From: Stenomitos rutilans HA7619-LM2
Lineage (GTDB): Bacteria > Cyanobacteriota > Cyanobacteriia > Leptolyngbyales > Leptolyngbyaceae
Reading direction: 5' to 3'
NCBI GenBank assembly: GCA_019358945.1
Contig: JAHHIE010000023.1
Span: forward strand, 31,772 to 95,771
Length of the DNA: 64,000 nt
The notes under the pieces are model-generated. The model had not been told where the DNA came from and made no database searches. It saw nothing but the letters and a program-made list of their open reading frames with translations. Of this stretch, positions 44,890-53,152 are shown one piece after another; the first letter of the stretch is position 1, and each line of letters opens with the position of its first letter. Made by a program: the position numbers and the translations under genes.

Positions 44890-46386
44890 ATGTCATCGAA
44901 TGTCGATCGCGATCGCACTTCGCAAACCGAAGCACCGTTGCTAAACGCGCTCCAGGCGTGTGTTCAGAAGGCCCATGCCCCGTTCTACGCACCAGGACAT
45001 AAGCATGGACAAGGCGTTTCGGCTCTTTTGGCCACGTTGCTGGGGCAGCAGGTGTTTCAAGCAGATTTACCAGAATTGCCGGAGTTGGATAACTTGTTTG
45101 CGCCGCAAGGCGTGATTCAGGAAGCAGAAGTGTTAGCAGCACAAGCCTTTGGAGCCGATCGCACCTGGTTTCTAACCAACGGATCAACCGCAGGCGTCAT
45201 TGCTGCGATCTTGGCGACCTGCAATCCAGGCGACAAAATCATCCTACCGCGCAATATTCATCAGTCAGCTATTTCGGGGCTAATCTTTGCTGGCGCTGTG
45301 CCGATTTTTATCCAGCCAGATTACGACTCAGCCCTGGATCTTGCTCATAGCATCACACCTGCAACGGTCGCTGATGCACTGACACTGCATCCTGATGCCA
45401 AAGCGGTGCTGATGGTCTACCCCACCTACTATGGTGTGTGTGGTGATATTGCGGCGATCGCTCAACTGGCTCATCAACACGACATTCCCTTACTGGTGGA
45501 TGAGGCACACGGTGCACATTTTGCCTTTCATCCAGAGTTGCCGATCGCCGCACTTGCAGCCGGGGCGGATTTGGCAGTGCAATCGACCCACAAAGTACTG
45601 TCTGCCATGACTCAGGCGGCGATGTTGCATACCAGGGGCGATCGCGTAAGGGGCGATCGCCTTAGCAAGGCACTCCAGCTTGTGCAGTCCACCAGTCCTA
45701 GCTACCTTTTGCTGGCTTCTTTGGATGCAGCACGTCAGCAAATGGCAACGCAGGGAAACTCACTGCTGGAACACACGCTGCAACTGGCAGACGAGGCACG
45801 ATCGCGTCTTGAGCAAATTCCCGGTCTAACCACGCTTAAACCAGAGCAAGCAGGGCTAGCGGTTGGGTTTAAAGCGCTCGATCGTACCCGTTTGACGGTT
45901 ACAGTCACAGGGCTGGGGCTCGATGGTTTTACGGCTGACCAAATCCTAAACGAGCAGTTGGGAGTCACGGCAGAACTACCCTCGCTGCAACATCTAACGT
46001 TTATTGTGAGTGTGGGCAATACCAAAGCAGACGTAGAAAATTTAGTGCAGGCTTTTGAGACGTTAGCAGACAGGCAAGGAGGCACCGCAGAGACGCAGAG
46101 GCGCAGAGAGCAACACTCAATTCACCGCAGAGTGGAAACAAGCGGCACTCCTCGTGCTGCTTTTTTCGCTGACACTGAAACTGTTCCGATCGCCCAGGCT
46201 GCTAATCGCATTAGCGCTGAGTTGGTGTGTCCCTACCCACCAGGAATTCCAGTGTTGATGCCAGGAGAGGTGGTGGCGGAAGCGGCGATTGCGCATCTGC
46301 AAACGATCCTCGCGAACGGTGGCTTTATTAGCGGGTGTAACGATCCCAGCCTTAAGACGCTAAATGTAGTAGCGACTTTTTCTTAG
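44890..46386 (+). CDS. Orn/Lys/Arg decarboxylase-family PLP enzyme
   Basis: 498 residues. The family start APFYAPGHKHGQG (about 30-42), TNGSTAGVIAA (about 96-106), VDEAHGAHF and STHKVLSAMTQ with the PLP lysine K235 are all present. The C-terminal domain ends PYPPGIPVLMPGEVV ... GGFISGCNDP. This class decarboxylates Arg, Lys or Orn for polyamine synthesis; the substrate is not evident. About residues 396-420 are an Arg/Gln-rich insertion encoded by a CGCAGAG-type repeat, absent from the usual fold. ATG 44890 was chosen as first in frame. Confidence 0.9.
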   Translation: MSSNVDRDRTSQTEAPLLNALQACVQKAHAPFYAPGHKHGQGVSALLATLLGQQVFQADLPELPELDNLFAPQGVIQEAEVLAAQAFGADRTWFLTNGSTAGVIAAILATCNPGDKIILPRNIHQSAISGLIFAGAVPIFIQPDYDSALDLAHSITPATVADALTLHPDAKAVLMVYPTYYGVCGDIAAIAQLAHQHDIPLLVDEAHGAHFAFHPELPIAALAAGADLAVQSTHKVLSAMTQAAMLHTRGDRVRGDRLSKALQLVQSTSPSYLLLASLDAARQQMATQGNSLLEHTLQLADEARSRLEQIPGLTTLKPEQAGLAVGFKALDRTRLTVTVTGLGLDGFTADQILNEQLGVTAELPSLQHLTFIVSVGNTKADVENLVQAFETLADRQGGTAETQRRREQHSIHRRVETSGTPRAAFFADTETVPIAQAANRISAELVCPYPPGIPVLMPGEVVAEAAIAHLQTILANGGFISGCNDPSLKTLNVVATFS

Positions 46387-46387
46387 C

Positions 46388-46567
46388 TTATTCCTGAGTT
46401 CCTTCCTCATCATCTGGGTAAATCAAGTCATGCGGGGAAATCATAGTAAACCTGCCAAAGGTGTAGCTGTTGGGTGGCAGGGTATATTCCCATTGCCCTC
46501 TGCTGTCTTCAATCATTAACAAATGATGAGTCTGTCGCGGCTCTAGAGGCATCAACCACCTGCGCAT
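46388..46567 (-). CDS. Small hypothetical protein (59 residues)
   Basis: Read by eye on the minus strand: ATG 46567, MRRWLMPLEPRQTHHLLMIE, then DSRGQWEYTLPPNSYTFGRF, stop TAA at 46388. LLMIEDSRGQWEYTLPPNSYTFGR resembles the first strands of an FHA domain (ending at the conserved GR), so it could be a truncated FHA protein. A stop lies immediately upstream in frame, and no ribosome-binding site is seen. Its end abuts the end of the decarboxylase gene. Confidence 0.45.
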   Translation of the reverse strand: MRRWLMPLEPRQTHHLLMIEDSRGQWEYTLPPNSYTFGRFTMISPHDLIYPDDEEGTQE

Positions 46568-46699
46568 CGATTAGGCTTGAGACACAAATTCCTATACGGT
46601 GTGAGATTACGATCACCCTGACTTTCAACAATTTTAAACAAATAACACGAGGATTTGGGTGCCACTCCTTCTCAACACGCTTTAGGCTAAAGAACGCAT

Positions 46700-47329
46700 A
46701 TGCCTTCATCCCTCATCCCTTCCCTCATGTCTTCCCCCCTCTGGTCTTACGTTACTCCCGGCATTCCTGATGATTTATTCGAGCGGTTGCCCGGTATCCC
46801 TATGAGTCCACGCGAAGTGCGACTGCTCATTCTGTCGGCTTTGAGGCTCAAGTCAGATTCTATCCTCTGGGATATCGGCGCAGGTACAGGCACCATCTCG
46901 GTGGAAGCGGGTTTGCTGTGTCCGCAGGGGAGGATTACGGCGATCGAGCGGGATGAAGACGTTGCTAATCTGATTCGACGAAACTGCGATCGCTTTGGCC
47001 TCACAAACGTGGAAGTGCTTGAAGGCAGTGCGCCAGAGTGTTTAACCAACCTCTCTCAGGCTCCGCACCGCGTTTGCATTGAGGGGGGTCGCTCGATCCA
47101 AGCAATTCTCAATGAAGTGTGGCAGCATTTGCAGCCGCAGGGACGTGTTGTGGCGACGGCTGCAACGCTAGAAGGTCTCTATCAGGTTTCGGAGCGGTTT
47201 GCGACGCTGCAAGCGCGCAACATTGAGGTGGTGCAGTCAGCGGTGAATCGTTTGGAAAAGCGCGGCATGAATCAGACCTTCGCGGCGATCGATCCAATTT
47301 TTGTCTTGAGCGGAGAGAAACTAGACTAG
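46700..47329 (+). CDS. cbiT: Precorrin-6Y/cobalt-precorrin-7 methyltransferase, CbiT type
   Basis: A 209-residue SAM-dependent methyltransferase acting in corrin-ring (cobalamin-type) synthesis. The N-terminal motif GIPDDLFERLPGIPMSPREVR is diagnostic for CbiT, followed by the SAM loop WDIGAGTGTISVEAG. The decarboxylating C15 reaction is known for this family; its partner CbiE is not in the window. ATG 46727 (MSSPLWSYVTPG) is a likely alternative start because the first nine residues are unlike homologues. Confidence 0.9.
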   Translation: MPSSLIPSLMSSPLWSYVTPGIPDDLFERLPGIPMSPREVRLLILSALRLKSDSILWDIGAGTGTISVEAGLLCPQGRITAIERDEDVANLIRRNCDRFGLTNVEVLEGSAPECLTNLSQAPHRVCIEGGRSIQAILNEVWQHLQPQGRVVATAATLEGLYQVSERFATLQARNIEVVQSAVNRLEKRGMNQTFAAIDPIFVLSGEKLD

Positions 47330-47780
47330 AAAAGTGATCGAGCGTTTCAGTAAATTAAGTTGGTAAATCAAGCTAGTTAAGCCGTTATTACCTGTAGGGT
47401 TACCGCTGCACGATCGTTGATTGTCTATAGTCGATGTCTGACCGAGTGGTCGGTGTCAGCTTTTTGTGTTTAGCAACCCAAAGTGCTCAAAAATTGCTAG
47501 GAGAACACCCTGGATTCAGTTAAAGTGTTCCAAAGGATTCTTAACCTTCTTAATCTTTCGCTAATCTAACCACCTGTTTGCATCTTGGCACCTGTTGACC
47601 TTAACAAGGCTCCAATTTTTTATCAAGCGATGAGCGTGAATTAAACATTCACTCAAGCTCATCGCCTAAGTGTGCTCCAATAGAAGTCTGGTTTATGGCT
47701 ATAAGGTGTACCCGTCAATGGTGTTGTAACGTTCAACCAGTCCACTGTCCATCGAAAGTAGGTCAAACGAAACTAGTCTC
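47330..47780. other. Intergenic region between cbiT and cdsA
   Basis: A 451-bp gap. Its clearest structure is the nested hairpin at 47627-47665 (listed separately). Short symmetrical motifs (GACCGAGTGGTC) occur near 47440. No ORF looks coding. The cdsA promoter should lie near 47680-47770. Confidence 0.5.
47627..47665. terminator. Nested hairpin element
   Basis: Outer stem GCGATGAGC / GCTCATCGC (9 bp) and inner stem GTGAAT / ATTCAC (6 bp) around TAAAC. It lacks a following T run. It may be a transcript-end structure after cbiT or a small structured RNA upstream of cdsA. Confidence 0.45.
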
Positions 47781-48650
47781 ATGTCGTTTCCCCGTGTTGC
47801 AAGTGGAGTAGTCGCAATCATCCTGGCACTTAGCATGATTTTGCTGGGAGGCTGGTACTTTACGGTCGGGTTTGGCATCATCATTTACTTGGGACAGTTG
47901 GAATACTTTCAACTGGTGCATGCTAAAGGCATTGCACCTGCTGCAAAAACGACGCTTGTAGTCAGTCAGGCATTGCTGCTCATTTCAACCGTTTCGCCGA
48001 CGCTGGCAGACGCGATCTTTCCAGTTGCAGGTACGTTTATTTGCTTTTACCTCCTGTTTCAGCCCAAGCTTGCCACGATCGCCGATATTTCCACCTCTCT
48101 TCTGGGTTTGTTTTACGGCGGTTACCTGCCTAGCTATTGGGTCAGGCTGCGATCGCTGGGTCAAGCCGCAGTCAGCAATTTACCGTTCGACGGCTATTTG
48201 CCACAGAGCTGGACAGATTTGCACAGTATGCCGCAAGGCTTAACCAGCACGCTACTGGCGTTTGGCTGCATTTGGGCCGCCGATATTGGCGCGTATGTGT
48301 TCGGCAAAATCTTTGGGCGCACGCGACTGTCAAACATCAGCCCCAAAAAGACGGTTGAAGGGGCGGTCTTTGGAGTTACGGGCAGCATCGTTGTGGCGAT
48401 CGTCGGCTCCTGGTACCTTCGCTGGTCAGGATGGCCTGTTACAGGAGCGGCGCTCGGCTTACTGATTGGTATTGCTAGTTTGCTAGGCGATCTCACCGAA
48501 TCGATGATGAAGCGCGATGCTGGCGTTAAAGATTCTGGTCAACTCATTCCGGGGCATGGTGGCATTCTCGATCGTGCCGACAGCTATGTCTTTACAGCGC
48601 CATTAGTATACTACTTTGTGGTTTTACTCCTGCCACTGCTGCCTCAGTAA
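47781..48650 (+). CDS. cdsA: Phosphatidate cytidylyltransferase
   Basis: A 289-residue integral membrane enzyme making CDP-diacylglycerol from phosphatidic acid and CTP, the branch point to PG (and hence photosystem lipids). The CDS signature is visible: SLLGDLTESMMKRDAGVKDS then GQLIPGHGGILDRADSY, with the Asp residues that bind metal. Six to eight spans are predicted from hydrophobic blocks. ATG 47781 was chosen as first in frame. Confidence 0.96.
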   Translation: MSFPRVASGVVAIILALSMILLGGWYFTVGFGIIIYLGQLEYFQLVHAKGIAPAAKTTLVVSQALLLISTVSPTLADAIFPVAGTFICFYLLFQPKLATIADISTSLLGLFYGGYLPSYWVRLRSLGQAAVSNLPFDGYLPQSWTDLHSMPQGLTSTLLAFGCIWAADIGAYVFGKIFGRTRLSNISPKKTVEGAVFGVTGSIVVAIVGSWYLRWSGWPVTGAALGLLIGIASLLGDLTESMMKRDAGVKDSGQLIPGHGGILDRADSYVFTAPLVYYFVVLLLPLLPQ

Positions 48651-48855
48651 GCAGGGCACCTTCTGCACCATCTCGCCCCTTGATATGGCTTTTTGCGCTA
48701 AGCCAAGCGAGCCGTAGATCTCTAGCGTGCGAGCATAATAGAAAATCGCCCAACGCTTAAATTCCCTCGTTTTGAAGACCTGAATTTCTCAAAATCTGTC
48801 CGAAATCTAGTCCTTATTTAGCCGAAGTTACTGTTATCAAATTTCCAAGTTCCTC

Positions 48856-49353
48856 TCATTCACAATCATGGGACTGTTTGATCAAGAAACCTCGATAGAC
48901 TTTATAGAGAAAGAAAATTGTTATTCCTAGTAATAAAAGACGAACCCCATTGAGAATTGCCCATTCCAAATATAAAAGATGAAGTCTTTCTCCAAATCGA
49001 TCGACATTGCCAAAAAACAGCTTCAGATTATATTGAGTCACAATATAACCCGTTAGTGCGATGGCTGACCCAGAGGTAAATGCTGCGCGGTGTAGTAACG
49101 TCTTGAGGCGAGAAGGTACGCTCGTTTTAGTCAATGCAAGTAACACGATTAAGCAAAAGCCAATTTGCGTCAATGGAATGTAGTAATAGTAAGGTTCTGT
49201 AATGGCAAAAAACCTATTGTACGCATTGATTTGTTCCACTGAGGCAACAATGCTATTCGGCGTCAAAATCTCTTCATAAAGATTGCCAAAAAACCATTGG
49301 AGATGGAATAGCAGTGAGAGCGTTAACACAATCTCAGTACGTTTATGGTTCAT
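48856..49353 (-). CDS. Four-span membrane protein of unknown function
   Basis: 165 residues from ATG 49353, which has GAGG upstream; a TTG 36 bases earlier is less likely. Four hydrophobic segments are seen (TLSLLFHLQWFFGNLY; IPLTQIGFCLIVLLAL; FTSGSAIALTGYIV; LLLLGITIFFLYKVY). The arrangement resembles DUF1772-type small membrane proteins, but I cannot assign it. It is divergent from a TetR regulator with a large operator in between and is therefore the probable target of that regulator. Confidence 0.7.
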   Translation of the reverse strand: MNHKRTEIVLTLSLLFHLQWFFGNLYEEILTPNSIVASVEQINAYNRFFAITEPYYYYIPLTQIGFCLIVLLALTKTSVPSRLKTLLHRAAFTSGSAIALTGYIVTQYNLKLFFGNVDRFGERLHLLYLEWAILNGVRLLLLGITIFFLYKVYRGFLIKQSHDCE

Positions 49354-49577
49354 TTCTTGTCGCCTCAGCTCTTTAGTGTTAAGCAGCAATTAACGATCGT
49401 CAGCATCGCAGCCGTTCAATTGCAATCATTTAATTGTTTTGAACGCAAATAGCTCAATCACGTTACATCTCATTGTTTAGCCACACCCCTTGCAAATTAG
49501 GAGCGCTTAGCAGTCGGACAATCAGCGTAAACTGACTAGAGCTAGCGGCTACGAGATGGATGCTTTTGATTTTCTAA

Positions 49578-49625
49578 ACTAGTCGGTCTAGTTTAACCAC
49601 GTCAATCTAAACTAGACCGACTAGT
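49578..49625. promoter_or_regulatory. Large perfect TetR-type operator
   Basis: Two perfect inverted 18-base arms, ACTAGTCGGTCTAGTTTA and TAAACTAGACCGACTAGT, separated by 12 bases. Each arm is itself a dyad (ACTAG-N5-CTAGT), so the site can bind two TetR dimers. It lies 53 bases before tetR and about 220 bp before the divergent membrane gene, and likely controls both. Confidence 0.85.
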
Positions 49626-49678
49626 ATAAAGATGTCAAGCTAAAATCCAATGTTCAGCCTTTAGGAAGACACTACGGC

Positions 49679-50314
49679 ATGAAACAAACAAAGACCGGAC
49701 GCGCCGATCGCTCCCTTTCTTCAGAGAAAACGGAAGCGATTTTAAAAGGGGGTATGCAAGAGTTTTTAGCGCATGGGTACGCGGCAACCAGTATGGATCG
49801 CGTGGCGATCGCCGCAAAGGTTTCAAAAGCGACTGTATATAACCACTTTCAGGATAAAGAAAGCTTATTTAACGCGCTCATTCAACGTCTCGTCGAACAT
49901 AAGTTCAGCACGATTTTTGATGGGGCAGATGCTCAAATTCTGCAAATGCCACCCCAAGCAGTCCTCACAGAGTTTGCCAATCGAGCGTTAGATGTAGGGA
50001 CACAGGAGCCACAATTCCTTAACTTTATGAGGGTCATTCTGGGAGAATCGGGTCGCTTCCCGGAACTAGCGCGCGCGTTTGTCCGCAACATTGAGCAGAC
50101 TGCCTTTAAAAGCCTTTGTCAATATTTCACCCATTGCCCCCAGCTAAACCTGGCTGACCCAGAAGCAACGGCGCGCGTTTTTGTGGGCGCGATTGTGCAT
50201 TTTCTCATTGTTCAAGAAATGCTGCACGGCAAGGATATTTTGCCAATGGAGCGCGATCGACTCATCGCAACCTTGGTCAACTTGATCGTTGTTAAGCCAA
50301 CGGAACAACCCTAA
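49679..50314 (+). CDS. TetR/AcrR-family transcriptional regulator
   Basis: 211 residues. The N-terminal helix-turn-helix (about 18-65) reads EAILKGGMQEFLAHGYAATS, MDRVAIAAKVSKATVYNHFQ, DKESLFNALIQ. The C-terminal ligand domain has the TetR_C AefR-like character (RVILGESGRFPELARAF). It probably represses itself and the divergent membrane protein through the dyad at 49578-49625. AGGAAG is the ribosome-binding site. The inducer is unknown. Confidence 0.93.
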   Translation: MKQTKTGRADRSLSSEKTEAILKGGMQEFLAHGYAATSMDRVAIAAKVSKATVYNHFQDKESLFNALIQRLVEHKFSTIFDGADAQILQMPPQAVLTEFANRALDVGTQEPQFLNFMRVILGESGRFPELARAFVRNIEQTAFKSLCQYFTHCPQLNLADPEATARVFVGAIVHFLIVQEMLHGKDILPMERDRLIATLVNLIVVKPTEQP

Positions 50315-50428
50315 GCAAACGTCGTTGGACTTACTCAATCTCTGCTCAATCGCTCATACTCACCATATAGCACTACTACAAAACTCAAAATTCCTCCCCT
50401 GACTCTCGATTCCCCATTCCCCATCCTC

Positions 50429-51166
50429 CTACTCCTCCGGCGTCACCATAATCTGCCCCTGACAACGAATTTGCCCAGGTTCCAGACTCAGTATTTGCAG
50501 TGAAACCTCTGAACCGAGATCGAACGCAAACCCATCTAGATCCCGGAGGGGCATGCCTTGCCGAGCTTTCGCATGAGGCAACCAGTAGGGACGATCAAGA
50601 TGTAGCTTATTACCATCACTCAACCGGAAGCCCGTGCGAATAGCAACGGCGGTCGGTTGCCCACTAGCTGATAACAGCGTTGCTGCTAACGTGATCAGTC
50701 CATCGCCTAGAACAACTTGAGGATCCTGCAAATGAATTTCCTGCGGCGTTTTGCCCGTTAGTGGATCGTCCTGTTCTCCGTCTGCTTGGAGCAGTGTTAA
50801 CAAAAACTCAATCACACCCTGCGCCAGTAAAGGTGCCTGCAACGAAGCATTCACATCCGCTTCGCAGAGCAGCACATCACCCATGATCGGAAACGCCTGA
50901 GTTAGCCGGAAGGGCTTACCTCGCAGTACCTGTGCAAAGTTTGTGTAAATTTGCTCTCCCACGAGCGACACCTGGCTGAGGTGTAAACCTCGATACACAG
51001 CCTTGCGAGCTGAAACCGACACCTGCTTGATGTTGCCAGATAAAAGCTGACGATCGCCCGCTTCAATCGTAAGGTGGAGGTCGTCTACATGCTCCAACTG
51101 CGATCGCAACCATAGCCGGATCGCTGGCGACAGGATTTTGCTAATCAAGCGGCTCTGATTGGACAT
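50429..51166 (-). CDS. DUF2993 domain-containing protein
   Basis: A 245-residue protein of the DUF2993 (LmeA-like) family: KILSPAIRLWLRSQLEHVDD, LTIEAGDRQLLSGNIKQVSV, AVYRGLHLSQVSLVGEQIYT. It is beta-rich with no signal peptide, common in cyanobacteria, and may bind lipid-like ligands at a membrane surface. It stands alone on the minus strand. The start ATG 51166 is the first in frame. Confidence 0.85.
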   Translation of the reverse strand: MSNQSRLISKILSPAIRLWLRSQLEHVDDLHLTIEAGDRQLLSGNIKQVSVSARKAVYRGLHLSQVSLVGEQIYTNFAQVLRGKPFRLTQAFPIMGDVLLCEADVNASLQAPLLAQGVIEFLLTLLQADGEQDDPLTGKTPQEIHLQDPQVVLGDGLITLAATLLSASGQPTAVAIRTGFRLSDGNKLHLDRPYWLPHAKARQGMPLRDLDGFAFDLGSEVSLQILSLEPGQIRCQGQIMVTPEE

Positions 51167-51704
51167 AAACGTTAAAGCCTTGCGCGAACATCGAACCCCC
51201 TAGCCGGAGCACAGCACAGTAAAGCTCATCGGGCCGTTTTAAGCGTTGCCCTTGAAACGTCTCTCAAGCAGCAACGACGCGGCCCAGCTATGGCGATCCC
51301 TATCGAGTATACCGACATCAACATGCACACCCCTATCTAGCACTCAAAACACCCAAAATTCTGCATTTTAGGTCTCATGACGATCGCCCAGAAGGCCACA
51401 TTCAACACCCTAGAGTTAAGGGGATCACGGTATCAGCCCCTCCTGGTGTCGCGATCCCCTTTTCGCTGCAAATGTCATAAAACCATGACTTTACGATCCC
51501 CGCGTGGCCTGAGAATCCGTATATATGCCTAAAATTGACGCTTAAAACCCTTGACCCAGATTTTACTTTGTCGCAACATAAGCCTAGCTGCGATCCCCAC
51601 ACGTGCAATGTCGTATGGTTCTCAGGACATATCAAAAATCACTGCTAAACAGAAATGACTATCTATAGCGATGACCATCAACAAGTCCACACATTGGAGC
51701 GTGA
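51167..51704. other. 538-bp intergenic region with a hairpin
   Basis: A gap between the DUF2993 gene (minus) and the DUF4912 gene (plus). A 9-bp stem AAGGGGATC / GATCCCCTT at 51418-51461 with a 26-base loop and a TTTT tail could be a terminator of a short transcript. No coding ORF was recognised. Promoters of both divergent genes should be here. Confidence 0.45.
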
Positions 51705-52955
51705 ATGACTATGACTAAAGAACGCCCACCGCTCGAAGATATGACCCTGCGGCAACTCCGCCGCGTTGCCAGCGAATATGGTGTCTCTCGCTATAGCCGT
51801 ATGCGCAAAGAACAGCTCCTCGCATCAATTCAAGACATTCAACGTAGTCAAGGCTCGTCTAACCCATCCCGACCTTTGGAGGCTCAAGCAGAAGTGGAAG
51901 CAGCAAAATTTGATCTTGGGCAGGACGATCGCATTGGTGGCTCTCTGTCAGCCGTTGATGAAGGGTTGGTAGACCTTCCGGCAGGCTATGGCGAAAGCCG
52001 GATTGTGCTCATGCCACGCGATCCACAGTGGGCGTACACCTATTGGGACATCCCCAATGAGCACAAAGAGGCGCTACGTCATCAGGGTGGGCTGCAAATT
52101 GCCCTGCGCTTGTACGATGTCACAGATGTTAATCTGGAGTATCAGTCACCCCATAGCATTCAGGAGTACCCCGGTGACGAGCTTTCGCGGGAGTGGTATC
52201 TACCTATTCCAGTGAGCGATCGCGACTACGTAGTCGACATTGGCTACCGCTGTGCAGACGGTCGCTGGTTAGTGCTGGCCCGGTCTGCCCCAGTCCGCGT
52301 CCCTCCTGTTTACCCCTCCGACTGGATTGATGATCAGTTCATCACCGTCTCCTGGGAAGAGCCTCTAGCGGGTAAAACCTTCCTGGAACTGGTACCGCCC
52401 AGCCATAGAGCAGCTAGAACTGGCGCTGGTATGGGAACTACAGGCAACGCCATTTACGACCAAATTTTCAGCCTTGCGGAAACAACCGAAGCGCAACGAG
52501 TGGTAGGGTCTTTGTATGGCTCCATGCAGCAGGTGCCCGTGCATGAACAAGCCATTAGCTCCTATGTCTTCCCATCGGGCGCTGGCTTGTGGGCACTACC
52601 CACTACTTCCGGGTTGACGATGTCAGGCGTGGGCATGTCAGGCGTGGGGTTCTCTGCTTCCGCGCCACCGATTCGGCCTCGTCAATTCTGGCTTGTTGCC
52701 GATGCGGAACTGATCGTTTACGGTGCAACAGAACCAGATGCCACGGTGACGATCGGCGGTCGGCCCATCAAGCTCAACTCTGACGGCACCTTCCGGTTCC
52801 AAATGTCCTTCCAGGACGGACTGATTGACTACCCCATTCTGGCAGTGGCAGCCGATGGCGAACAAAACCGCGCGATTCACATGAAATTTACGCGCGAAAC
52901 GCCCGAACGTAGAACAAACACCAAGGAAGAAGCCGTCCAAGAATGGCTGGTGTAA
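51705..52955 (+). CDS. Rho-N/SAP-like plus DUF4912 domain protein
   Basis: 416 residues. The N-terminal 45 residues (LRQLRRVASEYGVSRYSRMR) match a Rho N-terminal/SAP-like nucleic-acid-binding motif. A DUF4912 domain follows (about 97-205; SRIVLMPRDPQWAYTYWDIP, YVVDIGYRCADGRWLVLARS). After a loosely conserved middle, an Ig-like beta domain ends the protein (about 325-400; FWLVADAELIVYGATEPDAT). DUF4912 also occurs twice in the 9-11 kb protein. It is widespread in cyanobacteria; function is unknown. GGAG precedes ATG 51705, and a strong terminator follows. Confidence 0.88.
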   Translation: MTMTKERPPLEDMTLRQLRRVASEYGVSRYSRMRKEQLLASIQDIQRSQGSSNPSRPLEAQAEVEAAKFDLGQDDRIGGSLSAVDEGLVDLPAGYGESRIVLMPRDPQWAYTYWDIPNEHKEALRHQGGLQIALRLYDVTDVNLEYQSPHSIQEYPGDELSREWYLPIPVSDRDYVVDIGYRCADGRWLVLARSAPVRVPPVYPSDWIDDQFITVSWEEPLAGKTFLELVPPSHRAARTGAGMGTTGNAIYDQIFSLAETTEAQRVVGSLYGSMQQVPVHEQAISSYVFPSGAGLWALPTTSGLTMSGVGMSGVGFSASAPPIRPRQFWLVADAELIVYGATEPDATVTIGGRPIKLNSDGTFRFQMSFQDGLIDYPILAVAADGEQNRAIHMKFTRETPERRTNTKEEAVQEWLV

Positions 52956-52988
52956 GCACACCCGTTTGACAATCCTGTTACTCCCTTG

Positions 52989-53017
52989 CCCTCGATCGCG
53001 CGATCGGGGGCTTTTTT
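52989..53017 (+). terminator. Intrinsic terminator after the DUF4912 gene
   Basis: A 10-bp GC-rich stem (CCCTCGATCG / CGATCGGGGG, one G-T pair) built around HIP1-like sequence, followed by CTTTTTT. Confidence 0.85.
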
Positions 53018-53152
53018 ATGTCTCTAATGACGGCATCAGGCTTAAAGATGCGATTGTGCAGCGCAATTATGTCAACAACAGTAAGCGATCGCCATACAAA
53101 GTTGCTTAAATTGGGAAAGATCGTCATTCTGCACGCAACGAGGTACCTCTGC

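Noticed and set aside
47440..47470. Possible tRNA-like structure between cbiT and cdsA
   Set aside because: A GACCGAGTGGTC stem-loop is present, but there is no T-arm GTTCRA motif or acceptor stem around it.
53018..53152. Upstream extension of corA by 45 codons
   Set aside because: It begins at the terminator of the preceding gene and is unlike CorA; ATG 53153 has GAGG upstream.
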